Assembly: GCF_002968335.2 (NCBI RefSeq)
Contig: NZ_CP134398.1
Span: 372,001 to 436,000, forward strand
DNA length: 64,000 nt
Source: Mycobacterium sp. ITM-2016-00316
GTDB lineage: Bacteria > Actinomycetota > Actinomycetes > Mycobacteriales > Mycobacteriaceae
Direction of reading: 5' to 3'
A model generated the notes under the pieces. That model did not search any database and had not been told where the DNA came from. It saw only the letters and a list, made by a program, of their open reading frames with translations. Shown here piece by piece: positions 26,107 through 35,339 of this stretch. The position numbers and the translations under genes are program-made. Each line of letters starts with the position of its first letter. The stretch's first letter is position 1.

Positions 26107-28145
26107 CACCTGAGGAACGCTGCGGCGACGCCGGCGTCGACCGGTACGTGCAGCCCTGTGGTGTGCGAGAAGTCGCTGGTGCACAACGCGAATGCGGCGT
26201 TGGCGATGTTCTCCGGCAGCACTTCCCGTTTGAGCAGCGTGCGCTGGGCGTAGTAGGCACCGAGTTCTTCCTCGGGCACCCCGTACACCGCGGCGCGTTT
26301 GGCGCCCCAGCCGCCGGCGAAGATCCCCGAGCCGCGCACCACGCCGTCGGGGTTGATGCCGTTGACCTTCACCCCGTGCTCGCCGAGTTCGGCGGCGAGC
26401 AGCCGGACCTGATGGGCCTGGTCGGCCTTGGTGGCCGAGTAGGCGATGTTGTTCGGTCCGGCGAACACCGAGTTCTTCGAGGAGATGTAGATGATGTCAC
26501 CGCCCAGCTTCTGGTCGATCAGGGCGCGGGCGGCGGCCTTGGAGACCAGGAACGAGCCGCGGGCCATCACGTTGTGCTGTAGATCCCAGTCCGCTGCGGT
26601 GGTGTCCAGCAACGACTTCGACAGCGACAGCCCGGCGTTGTTGACCACGATGTCGATCCCGCCGAAGGCCAGTGCACTGACGTCGATGGCGGCCTGCACC
26701 GCGTCCTCGTCGGTGACGTCCGCGGCGATGCCGATGGCGATATCGGCGTTGCCGATCTCGGCCGCGGCCTCGGCAGCTTTCTCGGCGTCGAGGTCTGCGA
26801 TCACCACGCAGGCGCCCTCGGCCGCGAGTCGGGTGGCGATGGCCTTGCCGATCCCCGACGCGGCACCGGTCACCAGTGCGATGCGGGTGGCCAGGGGCTT
26901 CGGCTTGGGCATGCGGGCCAGCTTTGCCTCTTCGAGTGCCCAGTACTCGATGCGGAATTTCTCCGACTCGTCGATGGGGGCGTAGCTGGAGATCGCCTCG
27001 GCGCCGCGCATCACATTGATGGCGTTGAGGTAGAACTCGCCGGCGACCCGCGCGGTCTGCTTGTCCTTGCCGTAGCTGAACATTCCGACGCCGGGGATCA
27101 GCACGATCGCCGGATCGGCGCCGCGCATCGCGGGACTGTCGGCGGTGGCGTAGCGCTCATAGTAGGCCTGGTAGTCGGCGCGGTACTGCTCGTGCAGTTC
27201 GGTCAGCCGTGCTTTGCTTTCCTCGATGCCGGCGTCGGCGGGCAGGTCGAGCACCAGCGGCTTGACCTTGGTGCGCAGGAAGTGGTCGGGGCAGCTGGTG
27301 CCGAGCCCGGCCAGTCGGGGATGCTCGGTGGCGCCGAGGAATTCGAGTACCGGACCGACATCGGTGAAATGCCCGACCTGGGGGCGGTCCGCGGAGGCCA
27401 GACCACGGATGAACGGGGCCAGTGCGGCGGCCTTCGCGCGACGCTGCGGCTCCGGCAGTGCGGCGTACCCGTCCAGCGGCGCGCCGAAGGGCTGCTCCGC
27501 ACCGTTGGCGCGGATGTACTCCTCGGCGGCGCGGATGATCTCCAGCGAGTTGGCCTTGGCCTCGTCCGAGGTCTCGCCCCACGCGGTGATGCCGTGCCCG
27601 CCGAGGATGCAGCCTATTGCCTGCGGGTTGGCCTTCTTGATCTCGGAGATGTCCAGGCCCAGCTGGAAACCGGGACGCCGCCACGGCACCCACGCCACCC
27701 GATCACCGAAGATCTTGCTCGTCAGCGCTTCTCCGTCGGCTGCGGTGGCGATGGCGATACCGGAGTCGGGGTGCAGGTGGTCGACGTGTGCGGCATCGAC
27801 CAGCCCGTGCATGGCGGTGTCGATCGACGGTGCGGCGCCGCCCTTACCGTGCAGGCAGTAGTCGAACGCCGCGACCATCTCGTCCTCACGGTCCACGCCG
27901 GGGTAGACGTCGACGAGGGCGCGCATGCGGTCCAGCCGCAGCACGGCCAGTCCGTTCTCGGTGAGGGTGCCCAGGTCGCCACCGGACCCCTTGACCCACA
28001 ACAGGTCGACGCTCTCACCGGTCACCGGGTCGGTATCGGTGCCCTTGGCCGAGGTGTTGCCGCCCGCGTAGTTGGTGTTCTTCGGGTCCGAACCGAGCGC
28101 ATTGGAGCGTGCGATCAGTTCGGCGACGGTGGTGTTGTTGGCCAT
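26106..28145 (-). CDS. rhaD: Bifunctional rhamnulose-1-phosphate aldolase / lactaldehyde dehydrogenase (RhaD-SDR fusion)
   Basis: 679-aa two-domain enzyme. Residues about 1-400 form a class II (zinc) aldolase: LLWVKGSGGDLGTL, HVDHLHPD with the zinc ligands, and GGHGITAWG. Residues about 420-679 form an SDR: ALVTGAASGIGKAIATRL, VNNAGLS, YISSKNS, YSATKA. The pair cleaves rhamnulose-1-phosphate to DHAP and L-lactaldehyde, then oxidises the latter to L-lactate. The fusion is well known in Bacillus and actinobacteria. GGAG 7 nt upstream supports the ATG at 28145. Confidence 0.9.
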   Translation of the reverse strand: MANNTTVAELIARSNALGSDPKNTNYAGGNTSAKGTDTDPVTGESVDLLWVKGSGGDLGTLTENGLAVLRLDRMRALVDVYPGVDREDEMVAAFDYCLHGKGGAAPSIDTAMHGLVDAAHVDHLHPDSGIAIATAADGEALTSKIFGDRVAWVPWRRPGFQLGLDISEIKKANPQAIGCILGGHGITAWGETSDEAKANSLEIIRAAEEYIRANGAEQPFGAPLDGYAALPEPQRRAKAAALAPFIRGLASADRPQVGHFTDVGPVLEFLGATEHPRLAGLGTSCPDHFLRTKVKPLVLDLPADAGIEESKARLTELHEQYRADYQAYYERYATADSPAMRGADPAIVLIPGVGMFSYGKDKQTARVAGEFYLNAINVMRGAEAISSYAPIDESEKFRIEYWALEEAKLARMPKPKPLATRIALVTGAASGIGKAIATRLAAEGACVVIADLDAEKAAEAAAEIGNADIAIGIAADVTDEDAVQAAIDVSALAFGGIDIVVNNAGLSLSKSLLDTTAADWDLQHNVMARGSFLVSKAAARALIDQKLGGDIIYISSKNSVFAGPNNIAYSATKADQAHQVRLLAAELGEHGVKVNGINPDGVVRGSGIFAGGWGAKRAAVYGVPEEELGAYYAQRTLLKREVLPENIANAAFALCTSDFSHTTGLHVPVDAGVAAAFLR

Positions 28146-28147
28146 AC

Positions 28148-29296
28148 CTATGCTCCCCATGAGGATTGAGTTCCGCCGACCCGCTCGGCGTTGATGGTGT
28201 CCTGGTATCCGCTGTCGCGGAAGGCGGCCATCGGGTCCGCTGGGAGGCCTTGGGCGGCGCGGCGTTCGGCGAGCATGGGACGGACGTCGGTGTAGAACGC
28301 GTTCATGAAGATCTCGTTGGCGCCCAGTACATCTCCGTTTTCCTGGGCGGCGGTCAGTGCCTCGGTGTCCACCAGCCCGGCGCGCGCCGTCATCTCCTGG
28401 ACGTTGAGCACCGAGCGGATCTGGCCGGGGATCTTCTCTTCGACGTTGTGGCACTGATCGAGCATCAGCGCCACCGTCGAGTCGTCATCGAGCCCACCAC
28501 CGCGGATCACCTCGAACATGATCCGGAACAGCTGGAACGGATCGGCCGCCCCGACGATCAGGTCATCGTCGGCGTAGAACCGCGAGTTGAAGTCGAAGGA
28601 GCCGAGCCGTCCCAATCGCAGCAGCTGGGCGACGATGAACTCGATATTGGTGCCTGGCGCGTGGTGTCCGGTGTCCAGGCAGACCTTGGCCCGTTCGCCG
28701 AGCGCCGTGACATGCGCGTAGGAGGTGCCCCAGTCCGGGATATCGGTGGAGTACATGGCGGGTTCGAAGAACTTGTACTCCAGTACGAGGCGCTGGTTCT
28801 CGCCGATGTGCTGGTAGATGGCGGCCAGCGATTCGGCCAGCCGGTCCTGGCGGCCGCGAATGTCGCCCTGGCCGGGGTAGTTGGTGCCATCGGCCAGCCA
28901 GATCTTCAGATCGCGGGACCCGGTTTCGTTCATCACCTCGATGCAGGCCAGGTGATGGTCGATGGCTTTCTGCCGCACCGCCTTGTCGGTGTGGGTGAGG
29001 CTGCCGAACTTGTAGTCGTCGTCCTGGAAGGTGTTGGAGTTGATGGTGCCCAGCCGGACCCCGAGGTCGCCCGCGTAGCGGCCGAGTGCGGCGTAGTCAT
29101 CGACGGCGTCCCACGGAATGTGCAGGGCCACAGCCGGTGCCAACCCGGTCAGCCGGTGCACGGTGGCCGCGTCGGCGAGCTTCTCCTCGATGGTGCGCGG
29201 GGTGCCGGGGGTGCCGAACACCTTGAAGCGGGTGCCGGAGTTCCCGAATGCCCAGGAGGGCAGTTCGATGGCGAGATTGTCCAGTGCGGTGGTCAT
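28148..29296 (-). CDS. rhaI: L-rhamnose isomerase (RhaI type)
   Basis: 382-aa TIM-barrel isomerase of the Pseudomonas-type L-rhamnose isomerase group. Metal and substrate residues can be placed: LEYKFFEPAMYSTD, VCLDTGHHAPGTNIE, FDFNSRFYADDDL and MLDQCHNVEEKIP. It converts L-rhamnose to L-rhamnulose in the cytoplasm. The gene follows the transporter after 11 bp and precedes the aldolase after 2 bp. Confidence 0.9.
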   Translation of the reverse strand: MTTALDNLAIELPSWAFGNSGTRFKVFGTPGTPRTIEEKLADAATVHRLTGLAPAVALHIPWDAVDDYAALGRYAGDLGVRLGTINSNTFQDDDYKFGSLTHTDKAVRQKAIDHHLACIEVMNETGSRDLKIWLADGTNYPGQGDIRGRQDRLAESLAAIYQHIGENQRLVLEYKFFEPAMYSTDIPDWGTSYAHVTALGERAKVCLDTGHHAPGTNIEFIVAQLLRLGRLGSFDFNSRFYADDDLIVGAADPFQLFRIMFEVIRGGGLDDDSTVALMLDQCHNVEEKIPGQIRSVLNVQEMTARAGLVDTEALTAAQENGDVLGANEIFMNAFYTDVRPMLAERRAAQGLPADPMAAFRDSGYQDTINAERVGGTQSSWGA

Positions 29297-29307
29297 CTGC
29301 GGGTTCC

Positions 29308-30624
29308 TCAGACTGCGGTGTAGGGAGCTTGTGCCGGCGCGCTGACCGGTGCCCCGTAGCGCTCGGACTCGATCTGCTGCAACGACTTCCCCTGGGTCTT
29401 GGGCGCCCAGACGGCACCGATGATCAGGGCGACGGTGAGCAGTCCGACCAACAGGATGCCGACGGTGGTCAGGCCGGTCGCGGCGAGCATGGTCGGGAAG
29501 AAGTAGCTGAGCAGGCCGGTGGCGGTGCGCACCACGAAGAACATGATGCCCTGGGCGCTGGCCCGGTACGGGGTGGCGAACAGCTCGCTGGCCCACAGGC
29601 TGTAGAAGGCCTGGCAGCCGATGCCTGCCGAGACGCCCCACAGCACAGCGAAGATCAGCATGGTGGAGATGCCGCTGTCGGTGAAGGCGACCAGCACGAT
29701 CCAGCCGACGATCCCGAGTGCGGCACCGAAGATGTAGAGGGCGCGCTGGGAGACCCGGTCGGCGTAGCGCATGAAGCCGAAGTAGGTGGCGGCCACGGTG
29801 CAGCCCCACACCAGCACCTGCAGCAGGTTCTGCTGCACGGGGCTGTGCAGACCGGCGGTGTCATAGACGCGCGGCATGAAGATGCCGGCCTGGCCCGCCA
29901 CGGTGTTCCAGAACAGGTAGATGCCGCCGAGGAACAACAGAGCGGTGATGTTGACCTTCCGGGAGAACAGGCCGCGCACACCGCGTGCGCCCACCGAGGA
30001 CTGCAGCTCGCGGCTCTCGTCGACGGCTTCCTCTTTCCAGATCTGTGATTCGGCCAGGCCCTGCCGGATCCACCAGACGATCGCGGCGACCACGAACAGG
30101 TGCACGAAGATGATGCGTGACCCGAGCAGCTCCAGCGGGGCCAACGCGGCGGCGAGCGCGAAGCCGATGAACGGCCCGACCGACCAGGCCAGCTGGGCGG
30201 TGCCCACGTGTTTGGCCCGCTCGCCCGACGGCGCCTGCTCGGCGATATAGGTCCAGGAGGCGGGCACTCCGGCGCCGACGGCGATACCGGTGATGATGAA
30301 CGCCGCCAGCAGCATGGTGAAGTTCATCGCGAACGCGGCCAGCAGCACGCCCGCCATGTACACCAGCAGGTCGTAGGTGTAGATGGCCTTTCGGCCGAAG
30401 CGATCGCAGAGCGGCCCGCCGATCGCGGCACCGATGGCGGCGCCGAAAGCGTTGGCGCTCAGGGCCGCCAGCAGTCCGACGGCGAAGTTGCTGATGCCGA
30501 ACTCGGCCTGCCAGAACCCGAGGCTGGTGGCGATCGCGATGATCGATCCGGCCTCGATGTAGTTCGACATGGCGACCGAGATGGTCGCACGCCAGCCGGT
30601 GGTGGAGCGCGCTCCGATTTTCAT
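29308..30624 (-). CDS. MFS transporter (probable L-rhamnose permease)
   Basis: 438-aa major facilitator with about 12 helices. The loop CDRFGRKAIYTYD is the A-like MFS motif, and SWTYIAEQAPSGERAKHVG lies after helix 4 as in sugar porters. It is encoded between the mutarotase and isomerase genes, so the substrate is most likely L-rhamnose; the assignment rests on position. Confidence 0.85.
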   Translation of the reverse strand: MKIGARSTTGWRATISVAMSNYIEAGSIIAIATSLGFWQAEFGISNFAVGLLAALSANAFGAAIGAAIGGPLCDRFGRKAIYTYDLLVYMAGVLLAAFAMNFTMLLAAFIITGIAVGAGVPASWTYIAEQAPSGERAKHVGTAQLAWSVGPFIGFALAAALAPLELLGSRIIFVHLFVVAAIVWWIRQGLAESQIWKEEAVDESRELQSSVGARGVRGLFSRKVNITALLFLGGIYLFWNTVAGQAGIFMPRVYDTAGLHSPVQQNLLQVLVWGCTVAATYFGFMRYADRVSQRALYIFGAALGIVGWIVLVAFTDSGISTMLIFAVLWGVSAGIGCQAFYSLWASELFATPYRASAQGIMFFVVRTATGLLSYFFPTMLAATGLTTVGILLVGLLTVALIIGAVWAPKTQGKSLQQIESERYGAPVSAPAQAPYTAV

Positions 30625-30656
30625 GGGTGTCCTAGTCGTGTGCAGAGGTGGGGTGA

Positions 30657-30983
30657 TCAAGCCAGATGGAAGTACTCGGTGAGCAGCTCGAGGCTGCTGT
30701 CGGGGTGGGTCTCGGCGCGGAAGTACTGAGCCATCTGCTCCTGCCACTTGCCGTTGACTGCGGTCCTGCTCATCTCGGCGGTGGCCTGGGCGAAATCGTC
30801 GGTCTCCAGATAGCCCACCACCATGCCCTCGTCCGGGCGCAGGAACAACGAGTAGTTGCGCCAACCGGCGGTACGCAGTGCGTCGAGCATTTCGGGCCAG
30901 ACCTCGGTGTGCGCCTCGAGGTAGTCGTCGACGCGGTCGGACTTCAGGTGCATCACAAAGCACACGCGTTGGATGTCGTCCAT
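30657..30983 (-). CDS. rhaM: L-rhamnose mutarotase
   Basis: 108-aa RhaM-family dimeric alpha-beta barrel. Seen: RVCFVMHLKSDRVDDYLEAH, WPEMLDALRTAGWRNYSLFL and the MAQYF segment near the C-terminus. It interconverts the alpha and beta anomers of L-rhamnose so the isomerase can use both. It is the first gene of the operon, starting just downstream of the LacI palindrome. Confidence 0.92.
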   Translation of the reverse strand: MDDIQRVCFVMHLKSDRVDDYLEAHTEVWPEMLDALRTAGWRNYSLFLRPDEGMVVGYLETDDFAQATAEMSRTAVNGKWQEQMAQYFRAETHPDSSLELLTEYFHLA

Positions 30984-30996
30984 TCGCCACTCCCTG

Positions 30997-31012
30997 ATTG
31001 AAACGTTTCAAT
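30997..31012. promoter_or_regulatory. LacI-type operator of the rhamnose operon
   Basis: ATTGAAACGTTTCAAT is a perfect 16-bp palindrome with the central CG typical of LacI/PurR-class operators. It lies 14 bp upstream of the rhaM start and 63 bp downstream of the lacI-type gene's stop. It is the natural site for that repressor. Confidence 0.8.
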
Positions 31013-31074
31013 TTGTGATGGGGGCAACAATAGGACGTCACCGCCGAAGCGTCAAGCGCCCCGTTGTGCCTGGT

Positions 31075-32076
31075 TCACGCCCGTGTCGAGAGCCGGGTCA
31101 CCAGCTCGGGCTGGAACAGGACATGACGAGGATGACGTCCGGCGTTGTCGGTCGCCTTGATCAGCAGATCGATTGCAGTGCTGCCGATTTCGATACTCGG
31201 CTGGCGCACCGAGGTCAACGGCACCACGGCGGAGCGGGCGAACTCGATATCGTCGTAACCCACCAGCGCGATGTGTCCGGGCACCGTGACATCGCCCATC
31301 AGGGCGAGTGCCTGGAGCACGCCGATGGCCACCAGGTCGTTGGCGCAGAAGATGCCGTCGGGCCGGCTCGATGCCGGTCTGTCGCGGATCTGCTCACCCA
31401 CCGCGCGGCCGGCCAGCACCGTCAGCGCCGGTGTCGAGATGACCTCCAGTTCGGCATCCGGCACCTGCTGTAAGGCGTTTCGGGCGCCCTGCAGGCGGTC
31501 GCGGACCTGGCGCAGCTCGGGTGGCCCGCCGACGAAGGCGATCCGCCGCCGCCCTATCCCGGCCAGATGCTCCGCGGCCAGCGTGCCTCCGGCAATATCG
31601 TCGACCGCGACCGAGTCGAAATCGGTGCCCGACCCGTCACGGTCGACGAGGACGACGGGAGTGCCGCGCCGGCGCAGCGCGTCGAGGCGATCGAAGTCGT
31701 CACCGACGGGGGACACCAGCAACCCGAACACCCGCTGCTCGTCGAATGCGTCGATGTAGGAGCGCTCCCGCTGCGGGTCGTCATCGGAGGTGCCCAACAG
31801 CAGGGTCAGATTGTGTTCGGTGGCCCGGGCCCCGGCGCCGCGGGCGATATCGGTGAAGAACGGGTTGCCGACGTCCAGGACGACCAGACCGACGCAGCGG
31901 GACCGGCCGGCCTTGAGCTGGCGGGCGGCGTCGTTGCGGACGAACCCGAGTTCGTCGATGGCGGCCTGCACCCGCGCGACGGTGGCCGGGGACACCTTGT
32001 CCGGTGAATTGAGCACGTTGGAGACCGTGCCGACCGACACCGCCGCCGCCGCGGCGACCTCTCGGATGCTCACCAT
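31075..32076 (-). CDS. LacI family repressor of the rhamnose operon
   Basis: 333-aa LacI-type regulator. HTH and hinge: IREVAAAAAVSVGTVSNVLN at the N-terminus, then KVSPATVARVQAAIDELGFV. The periplasmic-binding-protein-like effector domain shows GLVVLDVGNPFFTDIARG and PDGIFCANDLVAIGVL. It lies upstream of the rhamnose genes on the same strand, with a palindromic operator between. Rhamnose or an early intermediate is the probable inducer. Confidence 0.9.
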   Translation of the reverse strand: MVSIREVAAAAAVSVGTVSNVLNSPDKVSPATVARVQAAIDELGFVRNDAARQLKAGRSRCVGLVVLDVGNPFFTDIARGAGARATEHNLTLLLGTSDDDPQRERSYIDAFDEQRVFGLLVSPVGDDFDRLDALRRRGTPVVLVDRDGSGTDFDSVAVDDIAGGTLAAEHLAGIGRRRIAFVGGPPELRQVRDRLQGARNALQQVPDAELEVISTPALTVLAGRAVGEQIRDRPASSRPDGIFCANDLVAIGVLQALALMGDVTVPGHIALVGYDDIEFARSAVVPLTSVRQPSIEIGSTAIDLLIKATDNAGRHPRHVLFQPELVTRLSTRA

Positions 32077-32681
32077 GTGCGCTCGCTCGCGTGGGCACGG
32101 ACCGCGGGGGCGATCCAGGAGTTCAGGAAGGCCCGTAGATCGCGGCCGGTGCGCGCCGGGCGGCCCGGATCGAGGATGAAGGACTGCAGGGTCCGCAGCA
32201 TGAACTCGACCAGTTCGTCGAGTGTGTCATCGATGAAACCCGCTGCGGCCCAATCGACGTCGAAGCGCTCCAGGATCGACCGGCCGAAGCCGATCGCCAG
32301 ATCCGAGGTGACCCCCGCGGTGAACGCGCTCGCCTTCCCGGGTTGCAGCACCAGGCTCAGGTACTTGTCGTGCGGAAGCTGTTCGAACGTGTAGGCCAGT
32401 CCTTCGACAACGGCCTCGGTCGGGTCGGCGATCGAGCCCAGCCGATCGGCCAGCCGGTCGAGGAAGGTCGCCACCGAGGAGACCGCCGTGGCGGCGAGCA
32501 GGGTCTCCTGGGTGGGGAAGTAGCGGTAGACGGTCTGCCGGGTGACACCGAGAGTCTGGGCCACCTCGGACACGCTCACCGTTCCGCGGGCGTCGATGGC
32601 GCCGCGGCTCGTGGCGATGATGCGGTTCACCGCTTCGTCGTCGTCGATCGGGATATCGCCCGACCAGCCGTGCCTGCGCAT
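32070..32681 (-). CDS. TetR family regulator
   Basis: 203-aa TetR protein with HTH SVSEVAQTLGVTRQTVYRYFPTQETLL at about residues 35-62. Start at 32681 (MRRHGWSGD); longer forms upstream run into the promoter of the divergent gene. Its 3' end overlaps the start of the lacI-type gene by 7 bp. It is divergent from the Rieske oxygenase gene and an imperfect palindrome lies between, so that oxygenase is its likely target. Confidence 0.87.
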   Translation of the reverse strand: MRRHGWSGDIPIDDDEAVNRIIATSRGAIDARGTVSVSEVAQTLGVTRQTVYRYFPTQETLLAATAVSSVATFLDRLADRLGSIADPTEAVVEGLAYTFEQLPHDKYLSLVLQPGKASAFTAGVTSDLAIGFGRSILERFDVDWAAAGFIDDTLDELVEFMLRTLQSFILDPGRPARTGRDLRAFLNSWIAPAVRAHASERTW

Positions 32682-32713
32682 GGGTCGATCGTCGCACGAT
32701 CTCCGTCGAAGTC

Positions 32714-32744
32714 TTGACAATACAATTGATAGTGAATGTATGGT
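32714..32744 (+). promoter_or_regulatory. Promoter and TetR-type operator of the Rieske oxygenase gene
   Basis: TTGACA (32714-32719) and TATGGT (32739-32744), 19 bp apart, are fair -35 and -10 elements. ATACA (32720-32724) and TGTAT (32737-32741) form an imperfect dyad across the spacer. The -10 ends 6 nt before the GTG at 32751, consistent with a leaderless transcript under TetR control. Confidence 0.5.
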
Positions 32745-32750
32745 CTGACT

Positions 32751-33947
32751 GTGATCACCAGCCCAGTGAAGAGCACCGACGAAGAGTTGACCCGCCGCGC
32801 GCTGCGCCACGCCCTGGACGGCACCACGGATATGGCCGACCGCGAACTCAAGGTGCCGCTGCACTACTACCGTGATCCGAAGATCACCGAGATCGAGGAA
32901 TCCCAGATCCTGCGCAGGGTGCCGCTGGCCATCGTGCCGTCCGCGCAGATCCCGGAGCGCAACGATTACGTGGTCCGCACGGTCCTCGGCGATTCACTCC
33001 TGGTCACCCGGGACCGGACCGGCAAGAGTCACGTCCTGCTGAACTACTGCCGCCACCGGGGTGCCATGCCGGCCTGTGGCGCCGGCAATGCCGCCAGATT
33101 CGTCTGTCCGTACCACGCGTGGACGTACAAGAACACCGGCGAGCTGTTCATGGTGCCGGGCAAGTCCGGCTTCGACTCGATGGATGTCAAGGACTACGGC
33201 CTGGTCGAACTGCCGTCTGAGGAACGCTACGGATTCATCTGGGCGGTGCTCACCGCGGACGCCGCCATCGATCTGGACGCGCACCTGGGACCACTGAAAG
33301 ATGAACTCGCACTGTGGGACTACCGCTCCTATGGCTATCACACCGAGCGGGAATTCTCCTCGGAGGTGTCCTGGAAGGGGGCGCTTGAGGCGTTCGCCGA
33401 GGGTTACCACTTCCCGTTCGTGCACGGCGAGAGTCTCATCGGGCAGAACACCCTGCCCAATACGGGTGTCTACGACGAGTTCGGCAAGCACCACCGCATC
33501 GGATTTCCGTTCAGCTGGATCAAGAACCTCGCCACCGGGGCAAGCGGAGCGACGGGGAATACAGTGCCTGACCCGGCCGCATCGCTCGATCCGTCGGCCA
33601 ACATGGGCGTCATCTATTGGGTGTATCCCAACCTCATCCTTGCGAACAGCCCGGTCGGCGTGGAGATCATCGACATGCTGCCCGATGGGGACCCCACCCG
33701 CTGCACCGTCCGGCACAGCTGGATGGGACGCATCCCGGCGACCGATGACGATATGCGCGCGCTCTACGACACCGTCTACGAAGGGGTGCACGCCGCGGTC
33801 CGTGATGAGGATTTCGCGATGCTGCCGCAGTGCGGACAGGGCGTCCGGCACGGCCAGCACGATCACATGATCATCGGCCGCAACGAGATTGCGGTGCAGC
33901 ACATGATCAAGGTCTTCGCCGAGGAGCTCGGCGTCGCACTGGGGTAG
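32751..33947 (+). CDS. Rieske non-heme iron oxygenase, large subunit
   Basis: 398-aa aromatic-ring-hydroxylating-dioxygenase-type alpha subunit. The Rieske [2Fe-2S] ligands are C100/H102 (YCRHRG) and C119/H122 (CPYHAW). The mononuclear iron site is in EAFAEGYHFPFVH. I start at the GTG because the ATG 15 bp earlier lies inside the promoter dyad. No small subunit, ferredoxin or reductase gene is next to it, so it is an orphan oxygenase. Substrate unknown; divergence from a TetR gene suggests a xenobiotic or plant-derived compound. Confidence 0.88.
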   Translation: MITSPVKSTDEELTRRALRHALDGTTDMADRELKVPLHYYRDPKITEIEESQILRRVPLAIVPSAQIPERNDYVVRTVLGDSLLVTRDRTGKSHVLLNYCRHRGAMPACGAGNAARFVCPYHAWTYKNTGELFMVPGKSGFDSMDVKDYGLVELPSEERYGFIWAVLTADAAIDLDAHLGPLKDELALWDYRSYGYHTEREFSSEVSWKGALEAFAEGYHFPFVHGESLIGQNTLPNTGVYDEFGKHHRIGFPFSWIKNLATGASGATGNTVPDPAASLDPSANMGVIYWVYPNLILANSPVGVEIIDMLPDGDPTRCTVRHSWMGRIPATDDDMRALYDTVYEGVHAAVRDEDFAMLPQCGQGVRHGQHDHMIIGRNEIAVQHMIKVFAEELGVALG

Positions 33948-34018
33948 CCGCGGCGGACGTCGACGGCGCCCGGATCTGAGCGGATTTTGTTGTCGTACCC
34001 CTCTGCGATAATCGTGGT

Positions 34019-35332
34019 ATGCCGCCGCCGACAACACCTTTCGCCGCACACGCACCTCGGGTGTCGCGGTTGGAGGTGTTGTTCGAGGAGATGGCGGAGT
34101 TGACCGGGCAGCGTAATGCGATCGATGGCCGGTTGGTGGAGATCGTCGCCGAGATCGACGGCAGAGGCACTGATGACGGGAACTCGTTGTGGGGTGCGAC
34201 CGGATGCCGATCGATCGAGGCGTTGGTGGCCTGGAAGGCCGGTATCTCTCCTCGCAACGCCGAAACTATGGTCGCCGTCGCCCATCGCATCGACGAACTT
34301 CCCCGCTGCACCCAAGGCTTGCGGGAGGGCCGGGTGTCACTCGATCAGATCGGGGTGATCGCCGAACAGGGTGGCCAGGGCTGCGATGAGCACTACGCGG
34401 AGTTGGTGGCGGTCGCCACCGTGAGCCAGTTGCGCACCGCGGTCAAGCAGGAACCCCGCCCTGAGCCCGAGTCCAAGCCCGAACCCAAGCGCAGGATCAC
34501 CAAGATCGAGAACGACGATTCCACCACGTGGCGGATCACCCTGCCCAAGGTGGAGGCCGCGAAATTCGAAGCCGGCCTGCAATCCCACCGCGACAAGCTG
34601 GTCGCGGACTGGAAACGCGACCACGATGCCCAGGACAGCATCGATCCCGAGGACGGCAGCGCCCGCGTCTGGGACCAGGAATCCACGATTTCTGAGCAGG
34701 CACCGCCGTTCCCGGACGGCGTGGATGCGTTCATGAGTTTGATCGAGGCCGGCTGGGACGCCGACGTGGCGCGGCGCCCGCACGGCCAGCACACCACCGT
34801 CGTCATGCACCTCGATATCGAGAAACGAGTCGCCGCCCTGCATCTGGGCACCGCCCTGTCCGACGACGACCGCCGCTACCTACTCTGCGATGCGACGTGT
34901 GAGGTGTGGTTCGAACGCCACGGCCGCCCCATCGGAGTGGGCCGGGCCACCCGCACCATCGGCCGCCGGCTCCGCCGCGCCCTGGAGCACCGCGACCAGA
35001 CGTGTGTGGTGCCGGGCTGCGGCGCCACCCGCGGCTTGCATGCCCATCATCTGGTGCACTGGGAGAACGGCGGCCCCACCGAACTGTCAAACCTGGTGCT
35101 CGTCTGCCCGTTCCACCACCGCCTGCACCACAAGGGTGTCATCACCCTGACCGGGCCCGCCGAACAACTGAAAGTCACCGACGAAGACGGTGACACCCTC
35201 ACCGACGCGTCGCTGGCCCGCCCGCCGACGACACCCCCGCCGGACGTGCCGGCCTGTCCCGGGCCACAAGGCGAACGCGCCCAATGGTGGTGGTACACCC
35301 CCTACACACCACCACCGACCACGACGAACTAG
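34019..35332 (+). CDS. DUF222 / HNH endonuclease domain protein (13E12 repeat family)
   Basis: 437-aa protein of the REP13E12 type abundant in mycobacteria. Residues about 10-300 form the DUF222 helical region (RNAIDGRLVEIVAEID, WKAGISPRNAETMV). A C-terminal HNH nuclease motif follows: CVVPGCG zinc-binding pair, LHAHHLVHWENGGPTELSNL, and CPFHHRLHH. GATAAT ends 6-7 nt before the ATG, fitting a leaderless promoter. These genes are repeated and recombine within mycobacterial genomes; their biological role is not settled. I see no flanking direct repeat or transposase. Confidence 0.9.
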   Translation: MPPPTTPFAAHAPRVSRLEVLFEEMAELTGQRNAIDGRLVEIVAEIDGRGTDDGNSLWGATGCRSIEALVAWKAGISPRNAETMVAVAHRIDELPRCTQGLREGRVSLDQIGVIAEQGGQGCDEHYAELVAVATVSQLRTAVKQEPRPEPESKPEPKRRITKIENDDSTTWRITLPKVEAAKFEAGLQSHRDKLVADWKRDHDAQDSIDPEDGSARVWDQESTISEQAPPFPDGVDAFMSLIEAGWDADVARRPHGQHTTVVMHLDIEKRVAALHLGTALSDDDRRYLLCDATCEVWFERHGRPIGVGRATRTIGRRLRRALEHRDQTCVVPGCGATRGLHAHHLVHWENGGPTELSNLVLVCPFHHRLHHKGVITLTGPAEQLKVTDEDGDTLTDASLARPPTTPPPDVPACPGPQGERAQWWWYTPYTPPPTTTN

Positions 35333-35339
35333 ACGCCGG

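Noticed and set aside
34019..35332. DUF222/HNH gene as an insertion sequence or intein
   Set aside because: No transposase, terminal repeats or target-site duplication; the gene has its own promoter and lies in the normal intergenic position.
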